Source of the DNA: Nitrososphaeraceae archaeon
Lineage (GTDB): Archaea > Thermoproteota > Nitrososphaeria > Nitrososphaerales > Nitrososphaeraceae
Assembly: GCA_021325295.1 (NCBI GenBank)
Contig: JAJPHM010000017.1
Coordinates: 1-64,000, forward strand
Length of the DNA stretch: 64,000 bases
Direction of reading: 5' to 3'
Positions 41,552 to 50,997 of the stretch are shown one piece after another. Under the pieces are notes generated by a model. It did not search any database, had not been told where the DNA came from, and was given only the letters and a program-made list of their open reading frames with translations. Position 1 is the stretch's first letter, and the number at the start of each line of letters is the position of its first letter. Made by a program: the position numbers and the translations under genes.

Positions 41552-41761
41552 CTAAAACGGGCTTTTGTCAAAATTCTCCTGAAAGTTACTTGCGATATCT
41601 GTGGCCTTGCCCTTCATTATCTCTATATAGTCGTCATATGAAGTAGAAAACCCGCAGAATTTGCACTTTACCTCTGACATTTCGTCGTTAACTTCTGCTC
41701 TCCTTCCGCATTCCGGGCACCTTGCCTGAAGGACCATGTATCTATCTTGCAAGTGTGCCAA
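41552..41761 (-). CDS. Small zinc-ribbon protein, 69 residues
   Basis: Two CxxC knuckles about 17 residues apart (RCPECGRRAEVNDEMSEVKC, KFCGF) form a classic zinc ribbon. The C-terminal half (YDDYIEIMKGKATDIASNF) is helical. It may be a partner protein of transcription or RNA handling, but nothing specific is shown. It is convergent with the 41277-41465 gene. Confidence 0.65.
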   Translation of the reverse strand: MAHLQDRYMVLQARCPECGRRAEVNDEMSEVKCKFCGFSTSYDDYIEIMKGKATDIASNFQENFDKSPF

Positions 41762-41935
41762 ATATGTGGGTTGCCTGCAAAACTGACTGGCTTATTCAGA
41801 TCATCGGCTTTACAGCTGCAGCAAGGCAGGATAAGATATCTAACGACTCGACCTGATTAGAATATCGTTCTATCTGGTATTAGCGGAGTATAATTAATAA
41901 CTCGCCAAGCCCCCTTTTTTGTTGACAGAGATTCA

Positions 41936-42469
41936 ATGACAAAGATTGGAGATGCCTACAGGTGGATCCATAGCCATGTACTTGAGAGGCCAACCAATTT
42001 TGGCTGGGTTATTGATGGTAAACTCGCTGGATCTGGCCTGCCGCTAACCTATGATCAGTTTGAATGGGCAGTTGCTGAAGGAATCAGGTCAATAGTTAGC
42101 GTTAGAGAAGTTCCGCTTCCTTCCGAGTGGCTTGCAATGGGTAATGGCAAGGATGGAAGGCCCGCCATTGACTACCTTTTCCTGAAGGTGGCAGATTATG
42201 ATGCACCGGCCGCAGAAGAGATGGATGGTGCAGTAGATCATATCCAGCGGCAGATTGCTGCCGACAGACCTGTAATGGTTCATTGTGCTGCAGGCAAGGG
42301 CAGGACTGGAACAGTACTAGCCGCCTATTTTATGAAGACAAAAGGCCTCTCTGCTGATGAGGCGATAGAGTGGATAAGGAGCATTAGGCCAGGCTCTGTG
42401 CAGTCTACAGAGCAGGAGATGCGGCTGCAAGAATACGAGCAGTATATCAAAAAAAGCCGATCACTCTGA
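41936..42469 (+). CDS. Dual-specificity / tyrosine phosphatase
   Basis: 177 residues. The signature VHCAAGKGRTGTVLAAYF is the C-x5-R phosphate loop (Cys-Ala-Ala-Gly-Lys-Gly-Arg) with Thr after the Arg. The general acid Asp is in LKVADYDAP. WVIDGKLAGSGLPLTYDQFE and RSIVSVREVPLP at the N-terminus are the usual DUSP23-like lead-in. It would hydrolyse phosphotyrosine, phosphoserine/threonine or a small phosphate ester. Monocistronic; convergent with small minus-strand genes. Confidence 0.9.
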   Translation: MTKIGDAYRWIHSHVLERPTNFGWVIDGKLAGSGLPLTYDQFEWAVAEGIRSIVSVREVPLPSEWLAMGNGKDGRPAIDYLFLKVADYDAPAAEEMDGAVDHIQRQIAADRPVMVHCAAGKGRTGTVLAAYFMKTKGLSADEAIEWIRSIRPGSVQSTEQEMRLQEYEQYIKKSRSL

Positions 42470-42579
42470 AGGTCTGTCTGTCTCTGCATACATGTAAAAA
42501 GAGCTGTCTGTAATGAAGACTTGTTTAGTTCAACCTGCTTGCATGCCTGCGTGCTTTCTTCTTTCAATTCTATAACGGC

Positions 42580-42726
42580 TCATTCGGGTACAGAGTCGCA
42601 GACTAGCTTGCCGTCCTGGACTTTGACAAAGAGAAACCGGTTATCCTTGAAGATAAGAGTAATCTCTTCCCGTCCCTCCTCTACGTCAAGCAATTCCTGA
42701 CCTTTTATTCCATCAAATTTTGCCAT
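42580..42726 (-). CDS. Small protein, 48 residues, function unknown
   Basis: ATG at 42726, TGA at 42580-42582. MAKFDGIKGQELLDVEEGRE is followed by a beta-hairpin-like EITLIFKDNRFLFVKVQDGK and LVCDSVPE. The strand-rich, charged pattern and the lack of internal stops or odd codons suggest a real small protein, perhaps a KOW/Sm-like or DUF fragment; no family is recognised. Found by reading the minus strand directly; it lies 68 bp downstream of the 42795-43127 gene. Confidence 0.6.
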   Translation of the reverse strand: MAKFDGIKGQELLDVEEGREEITLIFKDNRFLFVKVQDGKLVCDSVPE

Positions 42727-42794
42727 CTTGTTCTCTATGCAGCCAGTTCTATTTAGAAGTTACAATAAAGATCGATCCTGGAATTTGCTTTTGT

Positions 42795-43127
42795 CTAAGA
42801 GATTTCCTGATCCAGATTCTCGATGCATTGCATCAAAAGGTCCCTGCTTCTGTTCATTATCCAATCGGCGAACTGATCGTATGTGAATACTCGCTGCTGC
42901 TCCAAGTCAGGCGGAATAAAGCCTCCATGTGTCAGCACCTGAACCACCACGTATTGTTCGTTGATAGTTGCAATCTCTTCCTCTGCAGCCGAGTCTATTT
43001 CCTCTATTGTATTTCTGTAGAGGACTACAGGCCTTCCTGTCCTGCTGGCGACAATAGATGCCCTTCGCATCCTATCCTTTAGCCTTTCCAGCACCCAATC
43101 ATCGAGTGTAACCTGCCTGTAGGCCAC
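42795..43127 (-). CDS. Hypothetical protein, 110 residues
   Basis: Starts with GTG 43127. A basic helical N-terminus (VLERLKDRMRRASIVASRTG) is followed by VVLYRNTIEEIDSAAEEEIA and QYVVVQVLTHGGFIPPDLEQ, and a C-terminal helix. Family unknown. The next gene on the strand is the 48-residue protein. Confidence 0.55.
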   Translation of the reverse strand: MAYRQVTLDDWVLERLKDRMRRASIVASRTGRPVVLYRNTIEEIDSAAEEEIATINEQYVVVQVLTHGGFIPPDLEQQRVFTYDQFADWIMNRSRDLLMQCIENLDQEIS

Positions 43128-43506
43128 AAAATCCCCTGAATAAATATCTACTTAGGATTGTATGCCAATAAATGTTGACCTTCTTGTCTGACAAGCTTGC
43201 TTCAGCCCACTTCACAGTAGCCCATAAAAGTGCAGCCCCCGGCAGGCCCGTTTTGCTCCCAGTCGTTTGTCAGCCCATGAGCCTGCCTTTCTGCCTGTGC
43301 TCCCGCTCCCTTCTGAATGCAGGATAATCGATCCATATTATGTTGTAGCAGCAAAAATGCATACACTTTTGTAAATCAATTTCAATTTACCTCTATTCCA
43401 CTTTTCCCTTTCTTCTCGTCTCGTCTCCTCTCCACTTTTTTCCTTCCTTTTCTCTGCATTCTGCTTTCCTATCGGTGGATTGGTTATTACCTGCAAATTC
43501 ACTTGT
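43128..43506. other. Intergenic region with a small possible gene and a pyrimidine tract
   Basis: The spacer between the IleS stop and the 110-residue gene. The stretch 43390-43460 is strongly pyrimidine-rich on the plus strand (with 21 consecutive pyrimidines at 43435-43455), meaning a purine-rich 3' trailer in the IleS transcript. It also holds the 44-codon frame at 43202-43336. Confidence 0.5.
43202..43336 (-). CDS. Possible 44-residue protein with a GGC motif
   Basis: ATG 43336 to TGA 43202-43204: MDRLSCIQKGAGAQAERQAH then GLTNDWEQNGPAGGCTFMGY and CEVG. Three Cys, a Trp, and a Gly/Pro-rich GPAGGCTFMGYC give it a protein-like rather than random look. There is no homology I can name, and no ribosome-binding signal beyond AT-rich sequence upstream. 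Could be chance. Confidence 0.35.
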   Translation of the reverse strand: MDRLSCIQKGAGAQAERQAHGLTNDWEQNGPAGGCTFMGYCEVG

Positions 43507-46500
43507 CTATTCTACCAGTATGAATAGTTGCCTTCCGTCAATTTCAATTTCCTTGTATCCTTCCCCGTCTGGCTTGGCAGGCCCTGAGAGAATAACCGAC
43601 CTGACGCGCACAAGATACTGGAGATCGTTTTTGAGCGGAGACACGAGCTCAAGTTCATCATTATTGAGCCCAGATACATATGCCGATGAGAGAATTTCCG
43701 TCGGATTATATTGCCTCTCCTTTCTGAACTGCTGAAGATGTCTTGCCAAGTCGCGCAAAAAGCCCTTGGCTATCAGGCATCTGTCTCTGGCAGTGGAAAC
43801 AAAGACAGTTATGCCATCCCTGTCGGCCGCGGCGTACCCTTCCAAAACCTCATATGATATATCCATGTCAGATGCGGAAAGGTCTACCCTACCGCCCTCG
43901 TATACCAGCTCGTATCGTCCGGATGAGCGCAGCGATTCAAGTACTGCTGACTTGTCAGCGCGCTCAAATGCCTCGGCTGCCTTACCAATGCCGGCCTTTA
44001 CCCGCGGCGCTACATGTTTTCTTACCATTGATACTTTGGGCGCTATAGGCATATTGGCGCCCATCATAGCAGTAACTCGCCCCAGGGCCAGCTCGCTTGG
44101 AATACTCACAAGGGTATAGTTTTCGGTGTTCAGCTGGCCCTTCAGTACATCTGATGCTCCTTTGATATCAAGGGAGCGAACAGCAGCCTCCGGCGCGCAG
44201 ATAAACATCTCTCTGACCGGCCAGCGCCTCTTTAGATGTCCGTTCATTCTAGCAGAGTTGGCAAGTGAAACTATTTGCTTTATTGTGTCAACTGCACTTT
44301 CAATTCCGTTGTCGATAAGCAGGCTATCTGGCGTCGGCCAAGTTTCCAGCATAATGCTCTTCTTGGCATTACTGCCTTTATCTGCAAAACAGGTCAGGTA
44401 CAGGTATTCTGTTATAAATGGTGATAGCGGATGCAGCAATATGTCGATTTTCTCAAGCACATGAGCAAGCACAGAATAAATCGCAAGCCGGTTGTTTAGG
44501 CTCTCATCGCTATCGTCCCAGATGCTATTCCTTGTAATCGGGATGTAGGTCTGGCTCAGGTGGTTTATTACAAACTCCTCGATTGCCTTTGCGCCTTCAT
44601 GGAACCGACATCTTTCAAATGTTCTGGTTACCTCTGACACGACTGCTTGCAGCTTTGACAGCAGCCACTTTTCTGCCAACCCAAGCAAGTTGTTATCGGC
44701 CACCCACTGCAGGTTATGCTTTTCCCGTGTGAATTTGTCATAACTGCTGTTTTCTCTGAAATATATGTGAAGGTTATACAGAGTGCTTATCACCTGGTAT
44801 GGCCTTGTCGCCATTTCCTGCAGGCTAAAGTTGAGCGATTCTATGGGCGAAGACTTCCACATAAAGTAAAACCTGACAAGGTCAACAGGATTCTCTCCCA
44901 GCAGACGATGTGCGTCAATTACATTGCCCAAACTCTTGCTCATCTTGTTTCCATTTTCATCAAGCACATGCCCCTGAAACAGAAAAGACAGGAATGGAGC
45001 CGTGGCTGACCTGCTCAGGATTACATTTTCCATCAGCAAAGTATAGGCCCATCCACGGGTCTGGTCTATTCCTTCCGTAAGAAATGCAGCAGGTACAAGC
45101 GAACTGTACTCTTGGTCTGTGAGCGAAGCATATGGGGCGGCGCCACTGTTGTGCCAAGTATCAAGCACAAAAGGCTCCCTTTGCATAACTGCGCCGCATT
45201 TTTGGCATTTTATCACCACTCTATCTATCCAAGGCCGGTGAAGCTCAAAGTCAGGGCCGTCAGGCAGCTCTGCTGCTCGTTTTACAATTTCAGCCCTTGA
45301 AAACAGAGGCTCCTTATGGCCGCAGCCGCTGCATGACCATATTGGCAGCGGCGTTCCCCATACCCGCTCTCTTGATATACACCATGGCACTCGCTCTTTG
45401 ATTATCTCAAGAAACCTGTTTTTTGGTTGGTCAAAAAAATAGTCTACCTTCCGGGCCGCATCAAGCGGCAAGGTTCCGAGCTTGTCAATTATGTAAAAAT
45501 ATTCCCGGCGTGCCAGCCAGACTACCTTGTGGTGCGACCGCCAGCATGTCGGATACTGGTGCTTTATTCTGCCGATCTTGACAGACGCGCCGGCCTGTTT
45601 CATGGCCTCTACCACCGGCATGTCTGCGTCTCGCACAAACATGCCGCTAAACGCTCCGGCTTCGCTGTTAAAGACTACCCTGTCGTCTATTGGCACAAAA
45701 ATTGGCACATTTCGCTTTGCAGCGATTTCAAAGTCATCCTCACCGTTAGCAGGAGCAAGATGCACAAGTCCACTGCCAGTAGCAATATCAACAAAGTCTT
45801 CTGCTGCCACAAAATGGACGGAGCCTGTTTTTGCAAGCCTGTCCAGACCAGGCACCATGTGCAAAAGTGGGTGGATGTAGCGCCGGCCATCGAGCTCTGC
45901 TCCCCTGACTGACTTGAGTACTGTGAACTCTTCGATGCGCAGTTCCTTTAGCAGCTCCTGCAGGCGGTCTTCGCCAACAACCCAGACTTCTTTGTTGCTG
46001 ACTTGGACAAAGACATAGTTTGCCTTTGGATTTACTCCCACCATCTCGTCTGTTATGACGGTAAAGGGCATCGTGGTCCAGACAATCAGGTATGTATCTT
46101 CTACCTGCTCGCCCACTAGCTTGACTTTATAGTAGAATGAAGGATCCTCAACAGTCTCGTATCCTTGATTTACTTCGGCGTTGCTTAGCGATGTCTGGCA
46201 CGATGGACAATAAGCCACCACCCTGAACCACTCTTTGAGTATTCCTGATTCCCAAGCGCTCTGCAGGTATTTCCATTCCCTTTCTATATACTGGTCGCGA
46301 AACGTCCAGTATGCCTTTTCGTAATTAAACGACATGCCAAGCAGCCTGTCTGCTCCGACCCACTTTTCATTATAATTATGAATGAGCTTCTTGCATGTCT
46401 CTACTATCTTCTCTATACCCACTCGGGTTATGTTTTCTTCTTTGCTTCCGGTCAGGCCAAGTTCTTTTTCTGCCTGAAGCTCCACCGGTAGACCTTGTGT

Positions 46501-46764
46501 GTCCCAGCCCGCGCGAAATGTCACTCTTTTTTTCTGCAGGGTGTTGAAGCGGTACCAGAGGTCTTTGATTACCCTTCCGCGCAAGTGGCCGGCGTGTGGC
46601 TCCCCATTCATGGTAGGAGGTCCTTCGATATACCCAATAATAGCAATCTGGCCTCTCTGACTGACCAGCTCGTTTTCAAGAAGAGTCCTCAGGTCAATAT
46701 TATCCATATAATTGCGGACTTGATTCTCTATTGCCTTTGGGTCAAATGTTGAGCGAAATTCCAT
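43507..46764 (-). CDS. ileS: Isoleucyl-tRNA synthetase
   Basis: 1085 residues, class I aminoacyl-tRNA synthetase. GEPHAGHLRGRVIKDLWYRF holds the HIGH motif (HAGH), and NKMSKSLGN is the KMSKS loop. The editing domain has AGWDTQGLPVELQAEKELGL followed by the CP1 core (VWTTMPFTVITDEMVGVNP, SGLVHLAPANGEDD). There are zinc-type Cys pairs in CPSCQTSLSN and CSGCG. Length matches archaeal/eukaryotic-type IleS. Start ATG 46764; stop 43507 with a purine-rich trailer. Charges tRNA-Ile and edits valine. Confidence 0.96.
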   Translation of the reverse strand: MEFRSTFDPKAIENQVRNYMDNIDLRTLLENELVSQRGQIAIIGYIEGPPTMNGEPHAGHLRGRVIKDLWYRFNTLQKKRVTFRAGWDTQGLPVELQAEKELGLTGSKEENITRVGIEKIVETCKKLIHNYNEKWVGADRLLGMSFNYEKAYWTFRDQYIEREWKYLQSAWESGILKEWFRVVAYCPSCQTSLSNAEVNQGYETVEDPSFYYKVKLVGEQVEDTYLIVWTTMPFTVITDEMVGVNPKANYVFVQVSNKEVWVVGEDRLQELLKELRIEEFTVLKSVRGAELDGRRYIHPLLHMVPGLDRLAKTGSVHFVAAEDFVDIATGSGLVHLAPANGEDDFEIAAKRNVPIFVPIDDRVVFNSEAGAFSGMFVRDADMPVVEAMKQAGASVKIGRIKHQYPTCWRSHHKVVWLARREYFYIIDKLGTLPLDAARKVDYFFDQPKNRFLEIIKERVPWCISRERVWGTPLPIWSCSGCGHKEPLFSRAEIVKRAAELPDGPDFELHRPWIDRVVIKCQKCGAVMQREPFVLDTWHNSGAAPYASLTDQEYSSLVPAAFLTEGIDQTRGWAYTLLMENVILSRSATAPFLSFLFQGHVLDENGNKMSKSLGNVIDAHRLLGENPVDLVRFYFMWKSSPIESLNFSLQEMATRPYQVISTLYNLHIYFRENSSYDKFTREKHNLQWVADNNLLGLAEKWLLSKLQAVVSEVTRTFERCRFHEGAKAIEEFVINHLSQTYIPITRNSIWDDSDESLNNRLAIYSVLAHVLEKIDILLHPLSPFITEYLYLTCFADKGSNAKKSIMLETWPTPDSLLIDNGIESAVDTIKQIVSLANSARMNGHLKRRWPVREMFICAPEAAVRSLDIKGASDVLKGQLNTENYTLVSIPSELALGRVTAMMGANMPIAPKVSMVRKHVAPRVKAGIGKAAEAFERADKSAVLESLRSSGRYELVYEGGRVDLSASDMDISYEVLEGYAAADRDGITVFVSTARDRCLIAKGFLRDLARHLQQFRKERQYNPTEILSSAYVSGLNNDELELVSPLKNDLQYLVRVRSVILSGPAKPDGEGYKEIEIDGRQLFILVE

Positions 46765-46931
46765 TCAGGCGCTGCACACGCATGGCAATTGCAAGACCAG
46801 TGTTTATGTTTTTGTTTTCTATGACTGCCCAGTGCTACCTTCTCTTCCAAGCTTGCTTAGTTCTCTTCTTCTATCTTGTTTTATTCTTGTCTATTCTTTT
46901 CTTTTCTTCTCTATTCTATGAATATCTATCT

Positions 46932-49031
46932 CTATTTCCCCAACGCCAGTATGGCAACAAAGGCTGGCACGAAAACAATGGCTACGGTATTGAGTAATTT
47001 TATCACCGTATTCAGTGCAGGGCCGGCAGTGTCCTTGTATGGGTCTCCGATAAGGTCTCCCACCACTGCCACCGCATGAGACTCGGTCTTTTTCTTTCCT
47101 TGCATTTCGATTAGTTTCTTGGCGTTATCCCAAGCTCCGCCGCTATTTGCAAGGTGGTATGCCAAGAAAAGTCCGCTGACTACGGCACCCATCAAGACAC
47201 CCGCCACAGCCGTCGGTCCAAGCAGCACCCCTGTGACTATGGGCGAAGCAACGGTAACAAGAGCAGGCTTCCAGAGTTCCCTGAGGCTAGCGCCTGTGGC
47301 AATATCAACACACTTGGCATAGTCTGGCAGCTCTGTTCCCTTTAGAATGCCTGGTTTTTCTTTGAACTGCCTGCGTATTTCGTCTACCATCTTGGATGCA
47401 GCCGAGCTTACGCCGGAGATAAGCTGACTTGTTACAAAGAAAGGCAGCAGGCCGCCCACAAGGAGACCGATTATCAGACCGACATCTGACAGCGAGTAGA
47501 GGAAGACCTTGGCGGGAAATATCTTGGTAGCTTCATGCTGGAAAGCCTGTATCATGGCCAGCGCTGCAAGTCCCGCGCTTGCAATGGCAAATCCCTTTGT
47601 TATGGCCTTTGTCGTGTTACCTACTGCATCTATCTTGTCGGTGATTGCCCTGTTCTCCTCGCCCATTCCGGTCATCTCTACTATGCCGCCAGCGTTATCG
47701 CTTATCGGCCCAAATGCATCAATGCAGAGCACAATTCCGGCGAGACTTAGCATTGCAGTGGCCGCCATGGCAGTTCCGTATATGCCCATCACCGGACTCT
47801 GAGTTATCCCATACATTATGCCGTATGAGGCACCAAGGACAATTACAATAGATATCATAAAAGGCCCTGTTGACCTCATGCCTGAGACAATCCCCGTAAG
47901 TGTATTAGACGCGTATCCCCATTTCGTAGAGTCGGCAATCTCCCTTACCGGTTTGTACTTGTAGTTAGTGTAATAGTCGGTAATCTTTTGTATAACAGGC
48001 ACCAAGAGTGTGCCCAATACTGTAGCCCCAAACAAAGAGTACGCCAATGGTGTAAAGCCAAGGAAAGCTGTTGTAAAGATAAAGTTCAGCACTATCGCAA
48101 CTGCAGCGCTAACTACAAATGCAATATCAAGTGGCTTCATAGGATCAGTTATCTTTCTTGGAGTTACAGTCATTGCGCCGACAATAGATGCGATAAGCCC
48201 TGATGCACCAATAAGTATGGGGTAGAGCACAAGTGGATTTACTGTTATGCCGATAACAGAAAGACTCATAGACGTGAGCTTGTCTCCTCCGATGGCCTTG
48301 AGGGTGTCTGGAACAACGAGTGCGCCAAGGAGCATCGCGGCAAGCAGGGTGACAATATAGGACTCGTAAACGTCAGACCCCATGCCTGCTGCATCGCCCA
48401 CATTATCACCTACATTATCGGCTATTGTAGCAGGGTTTCTTGGATCATCTTCTGGAATTCCGGCCTCTACCTTACCTACAAGGTCTGCGCCAAGGTCGGC
48501 TGCCTTTGTAAATATGCCGCCGCCAGCTCTGATAAAAAGTGCAATAAGGCTCGCTCCAATCCCGACTCCGGCCATCATGAGCGGGTCATGAAACACAAAA
48601 TAAAGCACCGTTATAGCGATAAGAGCCATTGCAGGAACAGACAAGCCCACGGTTGCGCCGCCCCTGAATGCTGTGGCGAAAGCATGACCTAGCCCCTTAT
48701 GAGTGGCTTCTGCAGACCTGACTGCAGACTTGACTGTGATCCTCAGGGCTATCAACCCTGCAAGGCCAGATAGCGCAGCACCCACGGCAAATGCCACGCC
48801 ATTAGAAACGCCGGATGCAAAGCTGATTATTATCGCAAGTGCAATTGCAGCAGGAATAACTATTTTGAATTCTCTTTTCAAAAAAGCCATCGCACCGGTT
48901 CTGACTGCCGACGAGATGCTCATCATCTTGTCGGTCCCGCTGTGCTGTTTTCCAACCCAGATCGCAAGGGCTGCTGCAGCTCCCATTGATGCTGCAGACG
49001 CGCCTACAGGCAGGACATCTTCAAATACCAT
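46932..49031 (-). CDS. hppA: Membrane H+-pumping pyrophosphatase, K+-independent type
   Basis: 699 residues with about 16 transmembrane helices. It couples pyrophosphate hydrolysis to proton export, saving energy from biosynthetic PPi. The catalytic loop ADLGADLVGKVEAGIPEDDP with DNVGDNVGDAAGMGSDV gives the conserved Asp-rich PPi-Mg site, and VGNTTKAITKGFAI shows Lys after GNTT, the residue that marks the K+-independent subfamily (Ala in K+-dependent enzymes). Start ATG 49031. Downstream (+ strand 46849-46931) is a pyrimidine-rich + strand tract. Confidence 0.95.
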   Translation of the reverse strand: MVFEDVLPVGASAASMGAAAALAIWVGKQHSGTDKMMSISSAVRTGAMAFLKREFKIVIPAAIALAIIISFASGVSNGVAFAVGAALSGLAGLIALRITVKSAVRSAEATHKGLGHAFATAFRGGATVGLSVPAMALIAITVLYFVFHDPLMMAGVGIGASLIALFIRAGGGIFTKAADLGADLVGKVEAGIPEDDPRNPATIADNVGDNVGDAAGMGSDVYESYIVTLLAAMLLGALVVPDTLKAIGGDKLTSMSLSVIGITVNPLVLYPILIGASGLIASIVGAMTVTPRKITDPMKPLDIAFVVSAAVAIVLNFIFTTAFLGFTPLAYSLFGATVLGTLLVPVIQKITDYYTNYKYKPVREIADSTKWGYASNTLTGIVSGMRSTGPFMISIVIVLGASYGIMYGITQSPVMGIYGTAMAATAMLSLAGIVLCIDAFGPISDNAGGIVEMTGMGEENRAITDKIDAVGNTTKAITKGFAIASAGLAALAMIQAFQHEATKIFPAKVFLYSLSDVGLIIGLLVGGLLPFFVTSQLISGVSSAASKMVDEIRRQFKEKPGILKGTELPDYAKCVDIATGASLRELWKPALVTVASPIVTGVLLGPTAVAGVLMGAVVSGLFLAYHLANSGGAWDNAKKLIEMQGKKKTESHAVAVVGDLIGDPYKDTAGPALNTVIKLLNTVAIVFVPAFVAILALGK

Positions 49032-49397
49032 CCAAAACGATGCCCAAAACTAGATATATAAGCATTGCAATTATGTCTGAACAAAAAGACCTGTAACAAC
49101 GCTTTATCGACCGGCGAATTGACTTTGACTTTACCTTTACAGCCTTGCTCGTACCTTTTCATCTTTCATTTCATTACCGCTTTGCTGCTGCACGTACGTC
49201 TGAACACAACAATGCACTACCCAGTCAGCGTCTCCGGCATGATTTTGCTTTTTGAGACCATCATTCCGCCCAGAAATAATCCATTATTTAGCAGGCGGAT
49301 TGATTTAGAAACGATGGCTATTCCTTCAAGTAGAACGGAAAGGAAAAGAAAGGTTGAAGCTATCTACATGGCTTGAAAGAAAGAGCAACATGGCAAG
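49032..49397. other. Intergenic spacer before hppA and after cdvC
   Basis: 366 bp. The plus-strand frame 49065-49376 has no recognisable features and I do not accept it. The stretch 49330-49397 is pyrimidine-rich on the minus strand (T-rich in the cdvC sense), fitting a terminator region for cdvC. The hppA promoter lies near 49040-49070. Confidence 0.4.
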
Positions 49398-50627
49398 CTA
49401 TAGCGCTTTGAACTGCTCGCTCCATCTCATATAGGCCCTAATCATGTCGACGCTGACGCTTGGCTTTCTTATCTTCAGTATCTCCTTGATGTCTGTCATG
49501 GTTATTGCTCTTGGGACCGCGCCTTGTTCCATGGCTCGGCCGCTTTCAAACAATTCGTTTACTACTCTTAGCTGCGAAGACTGGCAGATGTCCTTGATAT
49601 CGCTTGCACTATAGCCTTCGGTTATTTTTGCCAGCTCTTCTATCCGGAGGCCGGTGTCAATATTCAGTGGTCTAGTGTATTGGTTGAATAGATGAGTCCT
49701 TGAAGCGTTGTCAGGCAATGTAACGTAGATCCTTTTCTGGAACCGTCTCAGAAACCCTGCCTCGAGTGTCCAAGGCTTATTTGTGGCTCCGATAACATAA
49801 AGCTGAGATTCCTTTGATTTTCCATTTATTCCATCCATTTCTGTCAGAAACTGGTTCTTCACCCTTACCTCTCCGCCTACCTCGCTGTTTCTTGTACCAA
49901 GAAGCGAATCAATTTCGTCTACAAAGAGAAGTACAGGGACACCCTCATTTTCATTTAGCTTCCTGGCCATTGTAAAGAGCTTTGATATATTTTTTTCAGC
50001 CTCACCTAGCCACTTGCTCATCATAGAAGCTGCATCTACATTGATAAAATAGCCGTCAATTTCTGCAGCTGCAGCAGCCGCAAGCAGAGTCTTGCCGCAG
50101 CCAGGAGGTCCGTAGAGCAGTATACCCCTTGGCCAGCCAAGAGGGAAAAGGTCCGCTCTTTTCATTGGGTATACTATTGACTCCCTGATTGCTCTTTTTG
50201 CATCATCTAGACCGATGACCTCATCCCAACTGACATTGGGCTTTTCCTTCATTACTAACTCGTCAAAATCTGCCTTCAATGTCTCGACATTGTTGCTCTT
50301 TGCACTTCGTGTGCCAGTATCCTTGCCATTTCCTCCGCCGTCTGTCGCTTCGTGTTTATCCGGGACCTGATTTACTGAAGGCCTTTCGTCATCAAGGCCA
50401 TGAGACATCTGCAGCGCCTTGATTCTGTTCTGATAGGCGCTTGCTCTTTCAGTATAAACTTTGTTTAGTTTGTATTCCGGATAGATCTGGACCAGCTTGA
50501 CTAGGGCCTCGATAGCTCGCTGGTAGAATTGAATCGCCATTCCCCGCGACCCTTGAGAATCTAGTCTGATTGCCTCTGCAGCATATTTGCTGGCACTATT
50601 TTCTAATTCTTGAGGGGCTATACTCAT
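49398..50627 (-). CDS. cdvC: Vps4-type AAA ATPase CdvC
   Basis: 409 residues. Residues 5-75 form a MIT domain of three helices (ASKYAAEAIRLDSQGSRGMA, QRAIEALVKL), which binds ESCRT-III tails. After a Gly/Asn-rich linker, the AAA module has GPPGCGKT (Walker A, 173-180), KWLGE pore loop (205-209), LLFVDEID (Walker B, 233-240), GATNKPW and LRRFQKRIYV (sensor/Arg finger). It remodels CdvB filaments in archaeal cell division. Upstream in the same direction are two ESCRT-III-like genes, the classic partner set. Confidence 0.94.
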   Translation of the reverse strand: MSIAPQELENSASKYAAEAIRLDSQGSRGMAIQFYQRAIEALVKLVQIYPEYKLNKVYTERASAYQNRIKALQMSHGLDDERPSVNQVPDKHEATDGGGNGKDTGTRSAKSNNVETLKADFDELVMKEKPNVSWDEVIGLDDAKRAIRESIVYPMKRADLFPLGWPRGILLYGPPGCGKTLLAAAAAAEIDGYFINVDAASMMSKWLGEAEKNISKLFTMARKLNENEGVPVLLFVDEIDSLLGTRNSEVGGEVRVKNQFLTEMDGINGKSKESQLYVIGATNKPWTLEAGFLRRFQKRIYVTLPDNASRTHLFNQYTRPLNIDTGLRIEELAKITEGYSASDIKDICQSSQLRVVNELFESGRAMEQGAVPRAITMTDIKEILKIRKPSVSVDMIRAYMRWSEQFKAL

Positions 50628-50997
50628 AATTACTATTCACTTTCTCCTTGTCCTTGACCTGATTAGGTTGACACAGATTGGTCCCGGGTTTGAATTACTA
50701 GTGTGTAAATCTATATTGCTCAACGACCAAAATAATTTGCACCCTACGTTTGCCGGCTTTTGCCAGATGTTTGACCAGATTAGAGTGAAGTAGAGTAGAG
50801 AAGATCGGAGCAGTTGGACTAAAGCCAAGCCTGACCTGACTTGGTCTGATCAATAGCACCAAGGGGCATAGGGATTTCTGTCCTTCATATCTTATTTTTT
50901 ATGTTTTGATTTGTATGTCTTACCTTACCTTCTTACAGTGTTTCTTTTGTTATTCCCTTCCTTCATTCTCTTCTCTTATCCATTAATTGCTACTCTG
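50628..50997. other. Spacer between the ESCRT-III-like gene and cdvC
   Basis: 370 bp. Plus-strand 50880-50997 is strongly pyrimidine-rich, giving a purine-rich trailer for the ESCRT-III-like gene. A cdvC promoter probably lies near 50660-50740, which is AT-rich; no gene is seen. Confidence 0.45.

Noticed and set aside
49065-49376. 103-codon plus-strand frame between hppA and cdvC
   Set aside because: Low-complexity and hydrophobic patches without a motif; neighbours are on the other strand.
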